This document shows, in pieces, positions 43,374 to 52,156 of a stretch of DNA of 64,000 nt (the first letter of the stretch is position 1; each line of letters begins with the position of its first letter). The stretch is taken from NCBI RefSeq assembly GCF_014650495.1, contig NZ_BMVB01000007.1, positions 62,001 through 126,000 of the forward strand, in the 5' to 3' direction. Under the pieces are notes generated by a model. It was not told the origin of the DNA and did no database searches. It worked only from the letters and a program-made list of their open reading frames with translations. The stretch comes from Streptomyces cinnamoneus. GTDB lineage: Bacteria > Actinomycetota > Actinomycetes > Streptomycetales > Streptomycetaceae. A program made the translations under genes and the position numbers.

Positions 43374-43862
43374 ATGAGCGCCGACACGCGACCACGGCTG
43401 ATCGTCAACTTCGGCCGCACCCGCCGTTCGTTCTGGGACTGGCGGGGCCGACGCCCGTTCTGGGGCGGACTGCTCTGCATCCTGGCCGGCGTCCCGATCA
43501 TGTACATCCCGTACCAGACCATGACCCTGGGCGACCTGCACATCCGCATGGCCACGACGGCCGGCGCCGGCTCGCTGATCATCGGCGTGCTGCTCGTCGT
43601 GCTCGGCCTGACCCTGTGGTTCCAGCCGCAGTCGAGGGTCTTCGCCGGCGTCGCCGCGATCCTGCTCGCCCTGGTCTCCCTGGTCGTCTCGAACTTCGGC
43701 GCCTTCCTCGTCGGCTTCCTCCTCGCCCTCATCGGCGGGGCCCTCGGCGTCTCCTGGGCGCCGGGCCGGCCGGCCGTCGCCGCCGTGCCGTCCGGCGCGG
43801 GTACCCCCGCCGCCGGGCCGAGTCCGGTCAAGGACATCGACGGGGGCAGCCGTGCCGACTGA
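43374..43862 (+). CDS. DUF6114 membrane protein
   Basis: The 162-residue protein starts at ATG 43374 behind GAGGAG. It has four membrane helices (about 30-50, 58-80, 85-105 and 108-128) separated by short loops, with an aromatic-basic N-terminus (RTRRSFWDWRGRRPFWGG) and an Ala/Pro-rich cytoplasmic tail. It overlaps the next gene by 11 bp. Homologues always accompany DUF6230 genes in streptomycetes as far as I recall. The function is unknown. Confidence 0.82.
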   Translation: MSADTRPRLIVNFGRTRRSFWDWRGRRPFWGGLLCILAGVPIMYIPYQTMTLGDLHIRMATTAGAGSLIIGVLLVVLGLTLWFQPQSRVFAGVAAILLALVSLVVSNFGAFLVGFLLALIGGALGVSWAPGRPAVAAVPSGAGTPAAGPSPVKDIDGGSRAD

Positions 43863-45183
43863 GGAAGAACCCACCACCCGTGCGAGATGCGGCCCGCGCC
43901 ACGCGGCGCCCCGCAAGCCCCTGCTGGCCCGCCTGCAGATGCCGGCCGGCACGGCGATCGCCCTGGTCGCGATGCCGAGTGCCGTCCTCATGGGGATGGG
44001 CCTGACGCCGACGCTGGCCGAGGCCAAGCCGGTGGTGCCGCCGGGCCCGTTCGGCGACGCGCAGTGCGCGACCGCGCCGGACGCGGCCGCGGGCGCCGAC
44101 GCCACGGAGAAGCCGGAGCCCGGGGCGGACGACGCGAGCCCCGGCGCCGGCCCCGCGCCGCGGGGCGGACCCTCGCCGGCCCCGTCGGGCACGGCGGGGG
44201 AGAGCAAGGGCAGCGCTGCGAGCCGGGGTCGCGAGCCCGCCGGCTCGCCGTCCGCGCTGCCCCTGCCCGTCCCGCTGCCGAAGGCCGAGCCGACGACCGG
44301 GCCCGCGCCCGTCGTCCCGCCGCCCGCCGCGCCGTCGGCGTCCCCCTCGCCGTCGCCCACGCGGGCGAAGAACCCGCTGGACCCCCTGGGCCTCGGGGAC
44401 AAGCTGAGCGATCTCCTGAACGGCGGACGGAAGGTTTCTTCTGCCCCGTCGACTGCCCCGTCGACGCCCGCCGGGTCGTCCCCGGCCGCGTCGCCGTCGT
44501 CCGGTGCGTCAGCGGGTGCGTCGTCCGGTGCGGCCAAGGGCAAGGCCGGCGCCGCCGTGCCTGCGCCCGGCGCCACGCCGTCCCCCGGGGCGTCCGCCAA
44601 GGAGCCCGGCGCGCCGGGCGCAACGCCCCCGGCCGGGCCGTCCGGCACCCCGTCGCCGGGTGCCACCGCAAGCCCCGGCGCGGACCCGGACAAGCCGCCG
44701 CTGTGCCCGCCCTCGCGCGTCCTGGACGAGAACGAGAAGCGCGCCTTCCCCAACCAGCCCTGGTACCTGGAGGCGAGCAAGCTCACCCTCAAGGGCCTGA
44801 CCTACGAGGGCGTCAAGCGGATCACGATGGTGAACGGCCAGCAGAAGCCCGTGCTGAAGTTCACCGCGGACGCCCTGGAGATCAAGGACCTGCACCAGAT
44901 CGTCAACAACCAGGGGAAGCAGTACCACGTCACCGGCACGGGAACGACGTCCACGGTCTCGGCCGGGAAGATCACCATGTACACCGAGGAGCTGAAGGGC
45001 AAGCTCCTGGGCGTCCTGCCGTCGACGCAGTCGCCCTCCAGCCTTCCCCCGCTGATCCCGGGTGTGAAGCTGCCGATCCCGATCTTCTTCACGGACGTCA
45101 AGATCCGCCAGGCGGGCCAGTACGGCGGGACGCTGCACATCCCGAACCTCCACCAGTACCTGACGGAGGGCACGTACTCCTGA
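43852..45183 (+). CDS. Secreted Pro/Ala/Ser-rich protein of the DUF6230-DUF6114 operon
   Basis: The 443-residue protein starts at GTG 43852 inside the previous gene. A hydrophobic stretch (MPAGTAIALVAMPSAVLMGMGLTPTLAEA, about 30-58) acts as a signal or anchor. Residues about 65-285 are low-complexity Pro/Ala/Ser/Gly, with the cluster PSASPSPSPTRAKNPLDPLG. A folded C-terminal domain of about 155 residues (PNQPWYLEASKLTLKGLTYEGVKRI, VTGTGTTSTVSAGKITMYTEELKGKLLG) resembles in strand pattern the DUF6230 protein of the same operon. This suggests a wall-spanning stalk with a beta-domain at its end. The function is unknown. Confidence 0.78.
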   Translation: MPTEEEPTTRARCGPRHAAPRKPLLARLQMPAGTAIALVAMPSAVLMGMGLTPTLAEAKPVVPPGPFGDAQCATAPDAAAGADATEKPEPGADDASPGAGPAPRGGPSPAPSGTAGESKGSAASRGREPAGSPSALPLPVPLPKAEPTTGPAPVVPPPAAPSASPSPSPTRAKNPLDPLGLGDKLSDLLNGGRKVSSAPSTAPSTPAGSSPAASPSSGASAGASSGAAKGKAGAAVPAPGATPSPGASAKEPGAPGATPPAGPSGTPSPGATASPGADPDKPPLCPPSRVLDENEKRAFPNQPWYLEASKLTLKGLTYEGVKRITMVNGQQKPVLKFTADALEIKDLHQIVNNQGKQYHVTGTGTTSTVSAGKITMYTEELKGKLLGVLPSTQSPSSLPPLIPGVKLPIPIFFTDVKIRQAGQYGGTLHIPNLHQYLTEGTYS

Positions 45184-45630
45184 TCAGGGGGCGGCCGGCA
45201 GGAGTCCCACGAACTGCCGGCCGTCCGCCCGGCAGGGCTTCGGGAAGGTCAGCTTGAGGCCCTCGGTCTGGCCGGCCAGGGCCAGTTCGGTGATCAGCGT
45301 GAGGCCGAGCATGCCCTTGCGCGCCTGTCCCGCCGCCACGTACGGGCGCGACAGCTCTATCAGGAGCTTGCCCGGCTTCCCGGTCGCGGTCGCGGCGTCG
45401 AAGAACAGCAGGCGCCGGTCCGTGAGGACGAGGTACATCTGCCGCGGCCGGACCGACGCCATCATGGTGCCGCCGCTGATCACGCCGACGAGCGCGGCGG
45501 TCGCGACCTGCCGGCGCACCGAGACGGTGCCGACGTTGGCGCAGGTGATGAGGTCGACCCGTTCGCCGGGGGCCAGCATCGGGGTCGCGGCTTCGAAGGT
45601 CTGTCTCCGGCGGCGGTCCATGAGGGACAC
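45184..45630 (-). CDS. Small PH-like domain protein
   Basis: The 148-residue protein starts at GTG 45630 with AAGGAG 6 nt upstream (MSLMDRRRRQTFEAATPMLAPGE). An internal ATG at 45621 is possible. The core strand pattern RQMYLVLTDRRLLFFDAATATGKPGKLLIEL is that of bacterial PH/GRAM-like domains, and a weakly hydrophobic segment (TAALVGVISGGTMMASV) precedes it. There is no signal peptide. It converges on the secreted Pro-rich protein with abutting stop codons (45183/45184). The function is unknown. Confidence 0.72.
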   Translation of the reverse strand: MSLMDRRRRQTFEAATPMLAPGERVDLITCANVGTVSVRRQVATAALVGVISGGTMMASVRPRQMYLVLTDRRLLFFDAATATGKPGKLLIELSRPYVAAGQARKGMLGLTLITELALAGQTEGLKLTFPKPCRADGRQFVGLLPAAP

Positions 45631-45771
45631 GGGTGCTCCTTGGGTGGTGCGTGATTCAGGGAGCGAACGGTATGGCATGCCGCTCCCGGGCCCGCGGGCG
45701 GGGGCAGCCGTTGCGATCACCTCGGCCCCGGGGACGTCCCGGAGAACCGGAGACGCCCCGGAAACGGCGAG

Positions 45772-45799
45772 GGCCGCCACCCCCGCAGGGGTGGCGGCC
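45772..45799 (-). terminator. Terminator downstream of pyk
   Basis: Perfect 12-bp arms GGCCGCCACCCC (45772-45783) and GGGGTGGCGGCC (45788-45799) with loop CGCA lie 17 bp past the pyk stop codon on the minus strand. Confidence 0.85.
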
Positions 45800-45815
45800 G
45801 TCGTGCTGCGCGAAC

Positions 45816-47240
45816 CTAGCGGTTCTCGCCCAGGTGGTGCACCCGGACCATGTTGGTGGTGCCGGGGATGCCGGGCGGGGAGCCGGCCGTGATGATCATG
45901 GTGTCGCCCTCGTTGTAGCGCTTGAGCTTCAGCAGCTCGGCGTCCACGAGGTCGACCATGGCGTCGGTGTTGTCGACGTGCGGCACGACGTAGGTTTCCA
46001 CGCCCCAGCTCAGCGCCAGCTGGTTGCGGGTCGAGGCGTCCGTGGTGAAGGCCAGGATCGGCTGGGCCGTGCGGTAGCGGGACAGGCGGCGGGCCGTGTC
46101 ACCGGACTTGGTGAAGGCGACCAGCGACTTCGCGCCCAGGAAGTCCGCGATCTCGCAGGCCGCGCGGGCGACCGAGCCGCCCTGCGTGCGCGGCTTCTTG
46201 CCCGGGACCAGCGGCTGCAGGCCCTTGGAGAGCAGCTCCTGCTCGGCGGCCTCGACGATGCGGGACATCGTCTTGACCGTCTCGATCGGGTAGGCGCCGA
46301 CCGAGGACTCGGCCGAGAGCATGACCGCGTCCGCGCCGTCCAGGATCGCGTTCGCGACGTCGGACGCCTCGGCGCGGGTCGGGCGCGAGTTGGTGATCAT
46401 CGACTCCATCATCTGGGTCGCGACGATCACCGGCTTGGCGTTGCGGCGGCACATCTCGATGAGGCGCTTCTGCACCATCGGGACGCGCTCCAGCGGGTAC
46501 TCCACCGCCAGGTCGCCACGGGCCACCATCACACCGTCGAAGGCCATGACGACCTCGGCCATGTTCTCGACGGCCTGGGGCTTCTCGACCTTGGCGATCA
46601 CCGGCACCCGGCGGCCGACCTCGTCCATGACGCGGTGGACGTCGTTGACGTCCTTGGCGTCGCGGACGAAGGACAGCGCGACCATGTCGCAGCCCATCGC
46701 GAGCGCGAACTTCAGGTCCTCGATGTCCTTCTCGGACAGCGCCGGGACGTTCACGGCCGCGCCGGGCAGGTTGATGCCCTTGTGGTCGGAGATGACGCCG
46801 CCCTCGATGACGATCGTCTTCACGCGGGGGCCGTCGACCTCGGTCACGCGCAGCTCGACGTTGCCGTCGTTGATCAGGACCTGGTCGCCCTTGGTGACGT
46901 CACCGGGCAGGCCCTTGTAGGTGGTGCCGCAGATGGTGCGGTCGCCGGGGACGTCCTCGGTGGTGATGGTGAACTCGTCACCGCGCACCAGCTCCACGGG
47001 GCCGTCCGCGAAGGTCTCCAGGCGGATCTTCGGGCCCTGCAGGTCGGCCAGGACGCCGACCGCGCGGCCGGTCTCCTCCGCGGCCTTGCGGAGGCGGATG
47101 TACCGCTCCTCGTGCTCCGCGTGGGTCCCGTGGCTCATGTTGAAACGGGCCACGTTCATGCCGGCCTCGATCAGCGTCTTCAGCTGATCGAAGGAGTCGA
47201 CGGCGGGGCCCAGGGTGCAGACGATTTTGGAACGGCGCAT
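45816..47240 (-). CDS. pyk: Pyruvate kinase
   Basis: This enzyme transfers phosphate from phosphoenolpyruvate to ADP, giving pyruvate and ATP. The 474-residue protein starts at ATG 47240 (MRRSKIVCTLGPAVDSFDQL). The barrel shows NMSHGTHAEHEERY, DLQGPKIRLETF, the metal-binding and catalytic helix VIAKVEKPQAVENM, VMVARGDLAVEYP and ATQMMESMI. The C-terminal domain contains VAFTKSGDTARRLSRYR. It lies downstream of ackA (72 bp between) on the same strand. The set pta-ackA-pyk with divergent pfkA brings lower glycolysis and acetate formation together, an order I recall from S. coelicolor (pyk2). Confidence 0.97.
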   Translation of the reverse strand: MRRSKIVCTLGPAVDSFDQLKTLIEAGMNVARFNMSHGTHAEHEERYIRLRKAAEETGRAVGVLADLQGPKIRLETFADGPVELVRGDEFTITTEDVPGDRTICGTTYKGLPGDVTKGDQVLINDGNVELRVTEVDGPRVKTIVIEGGVISDHKGINLPGAAVNVPALSEKDIEDLKFALAMGCDMVALSFVRDAKDVNDVHRVMDEVGRRVPVIAKVEKPQAVENMAEVVMAFDGVMVARGDLAVEYPLERVPMVQKRLIEMCRRNAKPVIVATQMMESMITNSRPTRAEASDVANAILDGADAVMLSAESSVGAYPIETVKTMSRIVEAAEQELLSKGLQPLVPGKKPRTQGGSVARAACEIADFLGAKSLVAFTKSGDTARRLSRYRTAQPILAFTTDASTRNQLALSWGVETYVVPHVDNTDAMVDLVDAELLKLKRYNEGDTMIITAGSPPGIPGTTNMVRVHHLGENR

Positions 47241-47312
47241 GGGGCAGATCCTATCGGTTTGTTTCGGAGCGGAATATTCGAGCTGTGGGAACGACCAAGG
47301 AACGATCGTCGA

Positions 47313-48524
<1,212 letters not shown>

Positions 48525-48612
48525 CAGGGCTTTCCGGGTTGTGGAGCGTGGGGGGGTGTGGGGCGTGCCGGGTGCCGCGCGGGGACCGCGGGGCCCGGCG
48601 TCCGGCCCCTGC

Positions 48613-48661
48613 GGCCGTACGGGACCGGCGGGCGCGCTGCCCGCCGGATGCCCGTACGGCC
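48613..48661 (-). promoter_or_regulatory. Nested hairpin between pta and ackA
   Basis: Outer arms GGCCGTACGGG (48613-48623) and CCCGTACGGCC (48651-48661) and inner arms CCGGCGGGC (48625-48633) and GCCCGCCGG (48639-48647) form an almost continuous 20-bp stem. It starts 22 bp after the pta stop codon. Without a T-tract inside an operon, it may attenuate transcription into ackA or protect the upstream mRNA. Confidence 0.6.
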
Positions 48662-48683
48662 GTACGGACGCCGGACCGGACGG

Positions 48684-50780
48684 TCAGGGTTCCGTGCGCT
48701 CGCTGCGCTGCTCGCCCTGCGCCTGGATGGCGGTGATGGCGACGGTGTTGACGATGTCCTGCACCAGCGCACCGCGCGAGAGGTCGTTGACCGGCTTGCG
48801 CAGGCCCTGCAGGACCGGGCCGACCGCGACGGCGCCGGCCGACCGCTGCACGGCCTTGTAGGTGTTGTTCCCCGTGTTGAGGTCCGGGAAGACCAGCACC
48901 GTGGCCTTGCCCGCGACCTCGGAGCCGGGGAGCTTGGTCTTCGCCACGGCGGCGTCCACGGCGGCGTCGTACTGGATCGGGCCCTCGACCAGGAGGTCGG
49001 GGCGGCGCTCGCGCACCAGCTCGGTGGCCTTGCGGACCTTGTCGACGTCCGCGCCGGAGCCGGAGGTGCCGGTGGAGTACGACAGCATCGCGATCCGCGG
49101 CTCCACGCCGAACTGGGTGGCGGTCGCCGCGGACTGGATGGCGATGTCCGCGAGCTGCTCGGCGTTCGGGTCGGGGTTGACCGCGCAGTCGCCGTAGACC
49201 AGGACCCGGTCGGCCAGGCACATGAAGAAGACGGAGGAGACGATCTGGGCGCCCGGCGCCGTCTTGATGATCTCGAAGGCGGGGCGGATGGTGGCGGCGG
49301 TGGAGTGCACCGCGCCCGAGACCATGCCGTCGGCCAGGCCCTCCTGGACCATCAGGGTGCCGAAGTAGGAGACGTCGGCGACGACGTCGTGGGCCAGCTC
49401 GACGGTCATGCCCTTGTGGGCGCGCACCTTCGCGTAGAGCTCGGCGAAGCGCTCGCGCAGCGGCGAGGTCTGCGGGTCGATGAGCTGGGCGCCGGCCAGG
49501 TCGATGCTCAGCTCGGCGGCGCGCTTGCGGATCGCGTCCTCCTCGCCCAGCAGGATGAGGTCGCACACGTCGCGGCGCAGCAGCACGTCCGCGGCGCGCA
49601 GCACGCGCTCCTCGGTGCCCTCGGGCAGGACGACGCGTCGGCGGGCCGAGCGGGAGCGCTCGATCAGCTCGTGCTCGAACATCATCGGGGTCACGCGGCT
49701 GGAACGGGCCACGGAGATGCGGTCCGTCAGCTCGGAGGTGTCCACGTGGCGCTCGAACAGGCCCAGGGCGGTCTCGGCCTTGCGCGGCGAGGACGCCTCC
49801 AGCTTGCCCTCGACCGCGAACAGCTCGGCGGCGGTGGGGAAGGAGCCGCCCGGCACCGAGACGACCGGCGTGCCGGGGGCCAGCCGGCCGGCCAGCGCCA
49901 GGATGTCCGGGCCCGGCCGCTCGTCCAGGGTCAGCAGCACGCCCGCGATGGGCGGGGCGCCGGCGCTGTGCGCGGCGAGCGCGCCGACGATCAGGTCGAC
50001 GCGGTCCCCGGGGGTGACCACCAGGCAGCCCTCGGTCAGCGCGGGCAGGAAGACCGGCAGCATGGCGCCGCCGAAGACGAAGTCCTTCGCGTCGCGCGAG
50101 AGCCCCGCGTCGTCGCCCAGGAGCACCTCGGCGCCCAGCTTCTGCACGATCTGCCGCACGGTCGGCGCGGAGAGCGAGCCGTCCTCGGGCAGTGCGTAGC
50201 AGGGCACCGGCAGGGTCGCGGACAGGTGCTCGGCGATGGCCTCGCGGTCGGCCGGGGCGACGCGGTTGACGACGAGGGAGACCACGTCGCAGCCCAGCGA
50301 CCCGTAGGCGCGGTAGGCGTTGACGGCCTCGGCCCGTACGGACTCGGCCGACTGCTCCTGGCCGCCGACGACCGTGATCACGGACGCGGCGAACTCGTTG
50401 GCCAGCCGGGCGTTCAGGGCGAGCTCGTCGGGGAGGGTCGTGCCGGCGAAGTCGGTGCCGAGGACGAGCACGTACTCGTGGTCGCGGGCCACCGCGTGGA
50501 AGCGCTCGACGAGCCGGGAGACCAGCTCGTCCGTGCCGCGCTCGGCCTGCAGGGCGGCCGCCTCGTTGTAGGTCAGGCCGACGACGCTCTCCGCGGACTG
50601 CACCAGCCGGTAGCGGGAGCGCAGCAGGTCGACGAGGCGGTCGGGTCCGTCGCCGTGGAAGAGGGGGCGGAACACGCCCACCTTCTCCACGTGGCGGGTG
50701 AGGAGCTCCATGACTCCCAGCTCGATGACCTGGCGCCCGTCGCCCCGGTCGGTCCCGGTCACGTACACGCTGCGCGTCAC
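48684..50780 (-). CDS. pta: Phosphate acetyltransferase (long form)
   Basis: This enzyme converts acetyl-CoA and phosphate to acetyl phosphate and CoA. The 698-residue long form starts at GTG 50780 behind AAGGAGAG. An N-terminal dethiobiotin-synthetase-like P-loop domain (about 1-210; its loop GTDRGDGRQV is degenerate) is followed by a DRTGG regulatory domain (about 215-330). The catalytic domain runs from about 370 (RRRVVLPEGTEERVLRAADVL) to the end, with GTLMVQEGLADGMVSGAVH, LADRVLVYGDCAVNPDP and FPDLNTGNNTYKAVQRSA. It is the first gene of pta-ackA-(pyk). Confidence 0.97.
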   Translation of the reverse strand: MTRSVYVTGTDRGDGRQVIELGVMELLTRHVEKVGVFRPLFHGDGPDRLVDLLRSRYRLVQSAESVVGLTYNEAAALQAERGTDELVSRLVERFHAVARDHEYVLVLGTDFAGTTLPDELALNARLANEFAASVITVVGGQEQSAESVRAEAVNAYRAYGSLGCDVVSLVVNRVAPADREAIAEHLSATLPVPCYALPEDGSLSAPTVRQIVQKLGAEVLLGDDAGLSRDAKDFVFGGAMLPVFLPALTEGCLVVTPGDRVDLIVGALAAHSAGAPPIAGVLLTLDERPGPDILALAGRLAPGTPVVSVPGGSFPTAAELFAVEGKLEASSPRKAETALGLFERHVDTSELTDRISVARSSRVTPMMFEHELIERSRSARRRVVLPEGTEERVLRAADVLLRRDVCDLILLGEEDAIRKRAAELSIDLAGAQLIDPQTSPLRERFAELYAKVRAHKGMTVELAHDVVADVSYFGTLMVQEGLADGMVSGAVHSTAATIRPAFEIIKTAPGAQIVSSVFFMCLADRVLVYGDCAVNPDPNAEQLADIAIQSAATATQFGVEPRIAMLSYSTGTSGSGADVDKVRKATELVRERRPDLLVEGPIQYDAAVDAAVAKTKLPGSEVAGKATVLVFPDLNTGNNTYKAVQRSAGAVAVGPVLQGLRKPVNDLSRGALVQDIVNTVAITAIQAQGEQRSERTEP

Positions 50781-50816
50781 GCGTGCTCTCCTTGATGCCC
50801 TAGTGCTTCGCCGAGT

Positions 50817-50838
50817 GTTCTTCGGACGGTTCTTCGGA
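50817..50838. repeat. Direct repeat GTTCTTCGGA in the pta-pfkA divergent promoter region
   Basis: GTTCTTCGGA occurs at 50817-50826 and again at 50829-50838, 12 bp apart. The second copy runs into a small palindrome TTCTTC-G-GAAGAA (50831-50843). It may be a regulator site near the pta promoter; I do not recognise it. Confidence 0.4.
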
Positions 50839-50871
50839 AGAAATTAGACCCGTTAAGGTGGCCTTGCCCTC

Positions 50872-50900
50872 TTGACAATACCTGCGACCGTGGATAAGGC
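50872..50900 (+). promoter_or_regulatory. Candidate pfkA promoter
   Basis: TTGACA (50872-50877) and TAAGGC (50895-50900) are 17 bp apart, about 100 bp before the pfkA ATG. The -35 is perfect and the -10 moderate. Confidence 0.45.
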
Positions 50901-51001
50901 GCGCGTCAAGGGGGTGATGGCGGAGTGCCGCACTACCGCCCGGCCCGTGAAAGAATCGGTCCGGCTCACAGGTACCAGTAGCGAGCAGGAGACACAGCAC
51001 G

Positions 51002-52027
51002 ATGCGCATCGGAGTCCTCACCGCGGGCGGAGACTGCCCTGGCCTGAACGCTGTCATCCGTTCGGTGGTACACCGGGCGCTTGTCGGCCACGGCGACGAG
51101 GTCATCGGCTTCGAGGACGGCTTCAAGGGGCTGCTCGAAGGCCGCCACCGCAAGCTCGACCTGGACGCCGTCAGCGGCATCCTGGCCCGCGGCGGCACCA
51201 TCCTCGGCTCGTCCCGCCTGGAGCGCGCCCGGCTGCGCGAGGCGTGCGAGAGCTCCAAGGAGCTCGCCCGCGACCTCGGCATCGACGTGCTGATCCCGAT
51301 CGGCGGCGAGGGGACGCTCACCGCGTCCAAGATGCTCTCCGACGCGGGCCTGCCCGTCGTCGGCGTCCCCAAGACCATCGACAACGACATCTCCTCCACG
51401 GACCGCACCTTCGGTTTCGACACCGCCGTGGGCGTCGCCACGGAGGCCATCGACCGCCTCAAGACCACCGCCGAGTCCCACCAGCGGGTGATGGTCGTCG
51501 AGGTCATGGGCCGCCACGCCGGCTGGATCGCCCTGGAGTCCGGCATGGCCGGCGGTGCCCACGGCATCTGCCTGCCCGAGCGCGCCTTCGACCCGGCCGA
51601 CCTGGTGAAGATGGTGGAGGAGCGCTTCGCCCGCGGCAAGAAGTTCGCCGTCATCTGCGTCGCCGAGGGTGCGCACCCCGCCGAGGGGACCATGGACTAC
51701 GCCAAGGGCGCCATAGACCAGTTCGGCCACGAGCGCTTCGCCGGCATCGGCACCAAGCTCGCCGGCGAGCTGGAGCGCCGCCTGGGCAAGGAGGCCCGCC
51801 CGGTCATCCTCGGCCACGTGCAGCGCGGCGGCACGCCGACCGCGTACGACCGCGTCCTCGCCACCCGCTTCGGCTGGCACGCGGTCGAGGCCGCCCACCG
51901 CGGCGACTTCGGCAAGATGACCGCGCTGAAGGGCACCGACATCACGATGGTGCCGCTGGCCGACGCGGTGACCGAGCTCAAGCGCGTCCCGGAGAACCGG
52001 ATGAACGAGGCGGAGTCGGTCTTCTAG
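51002..52027 (+). CDS. pfkA: 6-phosphofructokinase
   Basis: This enzyme phosphorylates fructose 6-phosphate to fructose 1,6-bisphosphate. The 341-residue protein starts at ATG 51002 behind CAGGAG (MRIGVLTAGGDCPGLNAVIR). The nucleotide loop IGGEGTLTASK carries Gly where pyrophosphate-dependent enzymes have Asp, pointing to ATP as the donor. The catalytic loop PKTIDNDISSTD and the sugar-binding VEVMGRHAGWIALESG and HVQRGGTPTAYDRVLATRFG are present. It is divergent from pta and separated from the ABC permease by a strong terminator. Confidence 0.96.
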   Translation: MRIGVLTAGGDCPGLNAVIRSVVHRALVGHGDEVIGFEDGFKGLLEGRHRKLDLDAVSGILARGGTILGSSRLERARLREACESSKELARDLGIDVLIPIGGEGTLTASKMLSDAGLPVVGVPKTIDNDISSTDRTFGFDTAVGVATEAIDRLKTTAESHQRVMVVEVMGRHAGWIALESGMAGGAHGICLPERAFDPADLVKMVEERFARGKKFAVICVAEGAHPAEGTMDYAKGAIDQFGHERFAGIGTKLAGELERRLGKEARPVILGHVQRGGTPTAYDRVLATRFGWHAVEAAHRGDFGKMTALKGTDITMVPLADAVTELKRVPENRMNEAESVF

Positions 52028-52093
52028 TCCGCATCTCCTGGGGAGAGCGGCGAAACCCCTCCACGGGAGCGACGAAATCCCTCGCGTCAGTGA

Positions 52094-52132
52094 CGAAAGG
52101 GCGGTGGGTCCACGGGACCCACCGCCCTTTCG
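52094..52132. terminator. Strong bidirectional terminator after pfkA
   Basis: Perfect 18-bp arms CGAAAGGGCGGTGGGTCC (52094-52111) and GGACCCACCGCCCTTTCG (52115-52132) enclose a 3-nt loop, between convergent pfkA and the ABC permease gene. Confidence 0.9.
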
Positions 52133-52156
52133 CGTACGCGCCCCACGGGGCGGGGC

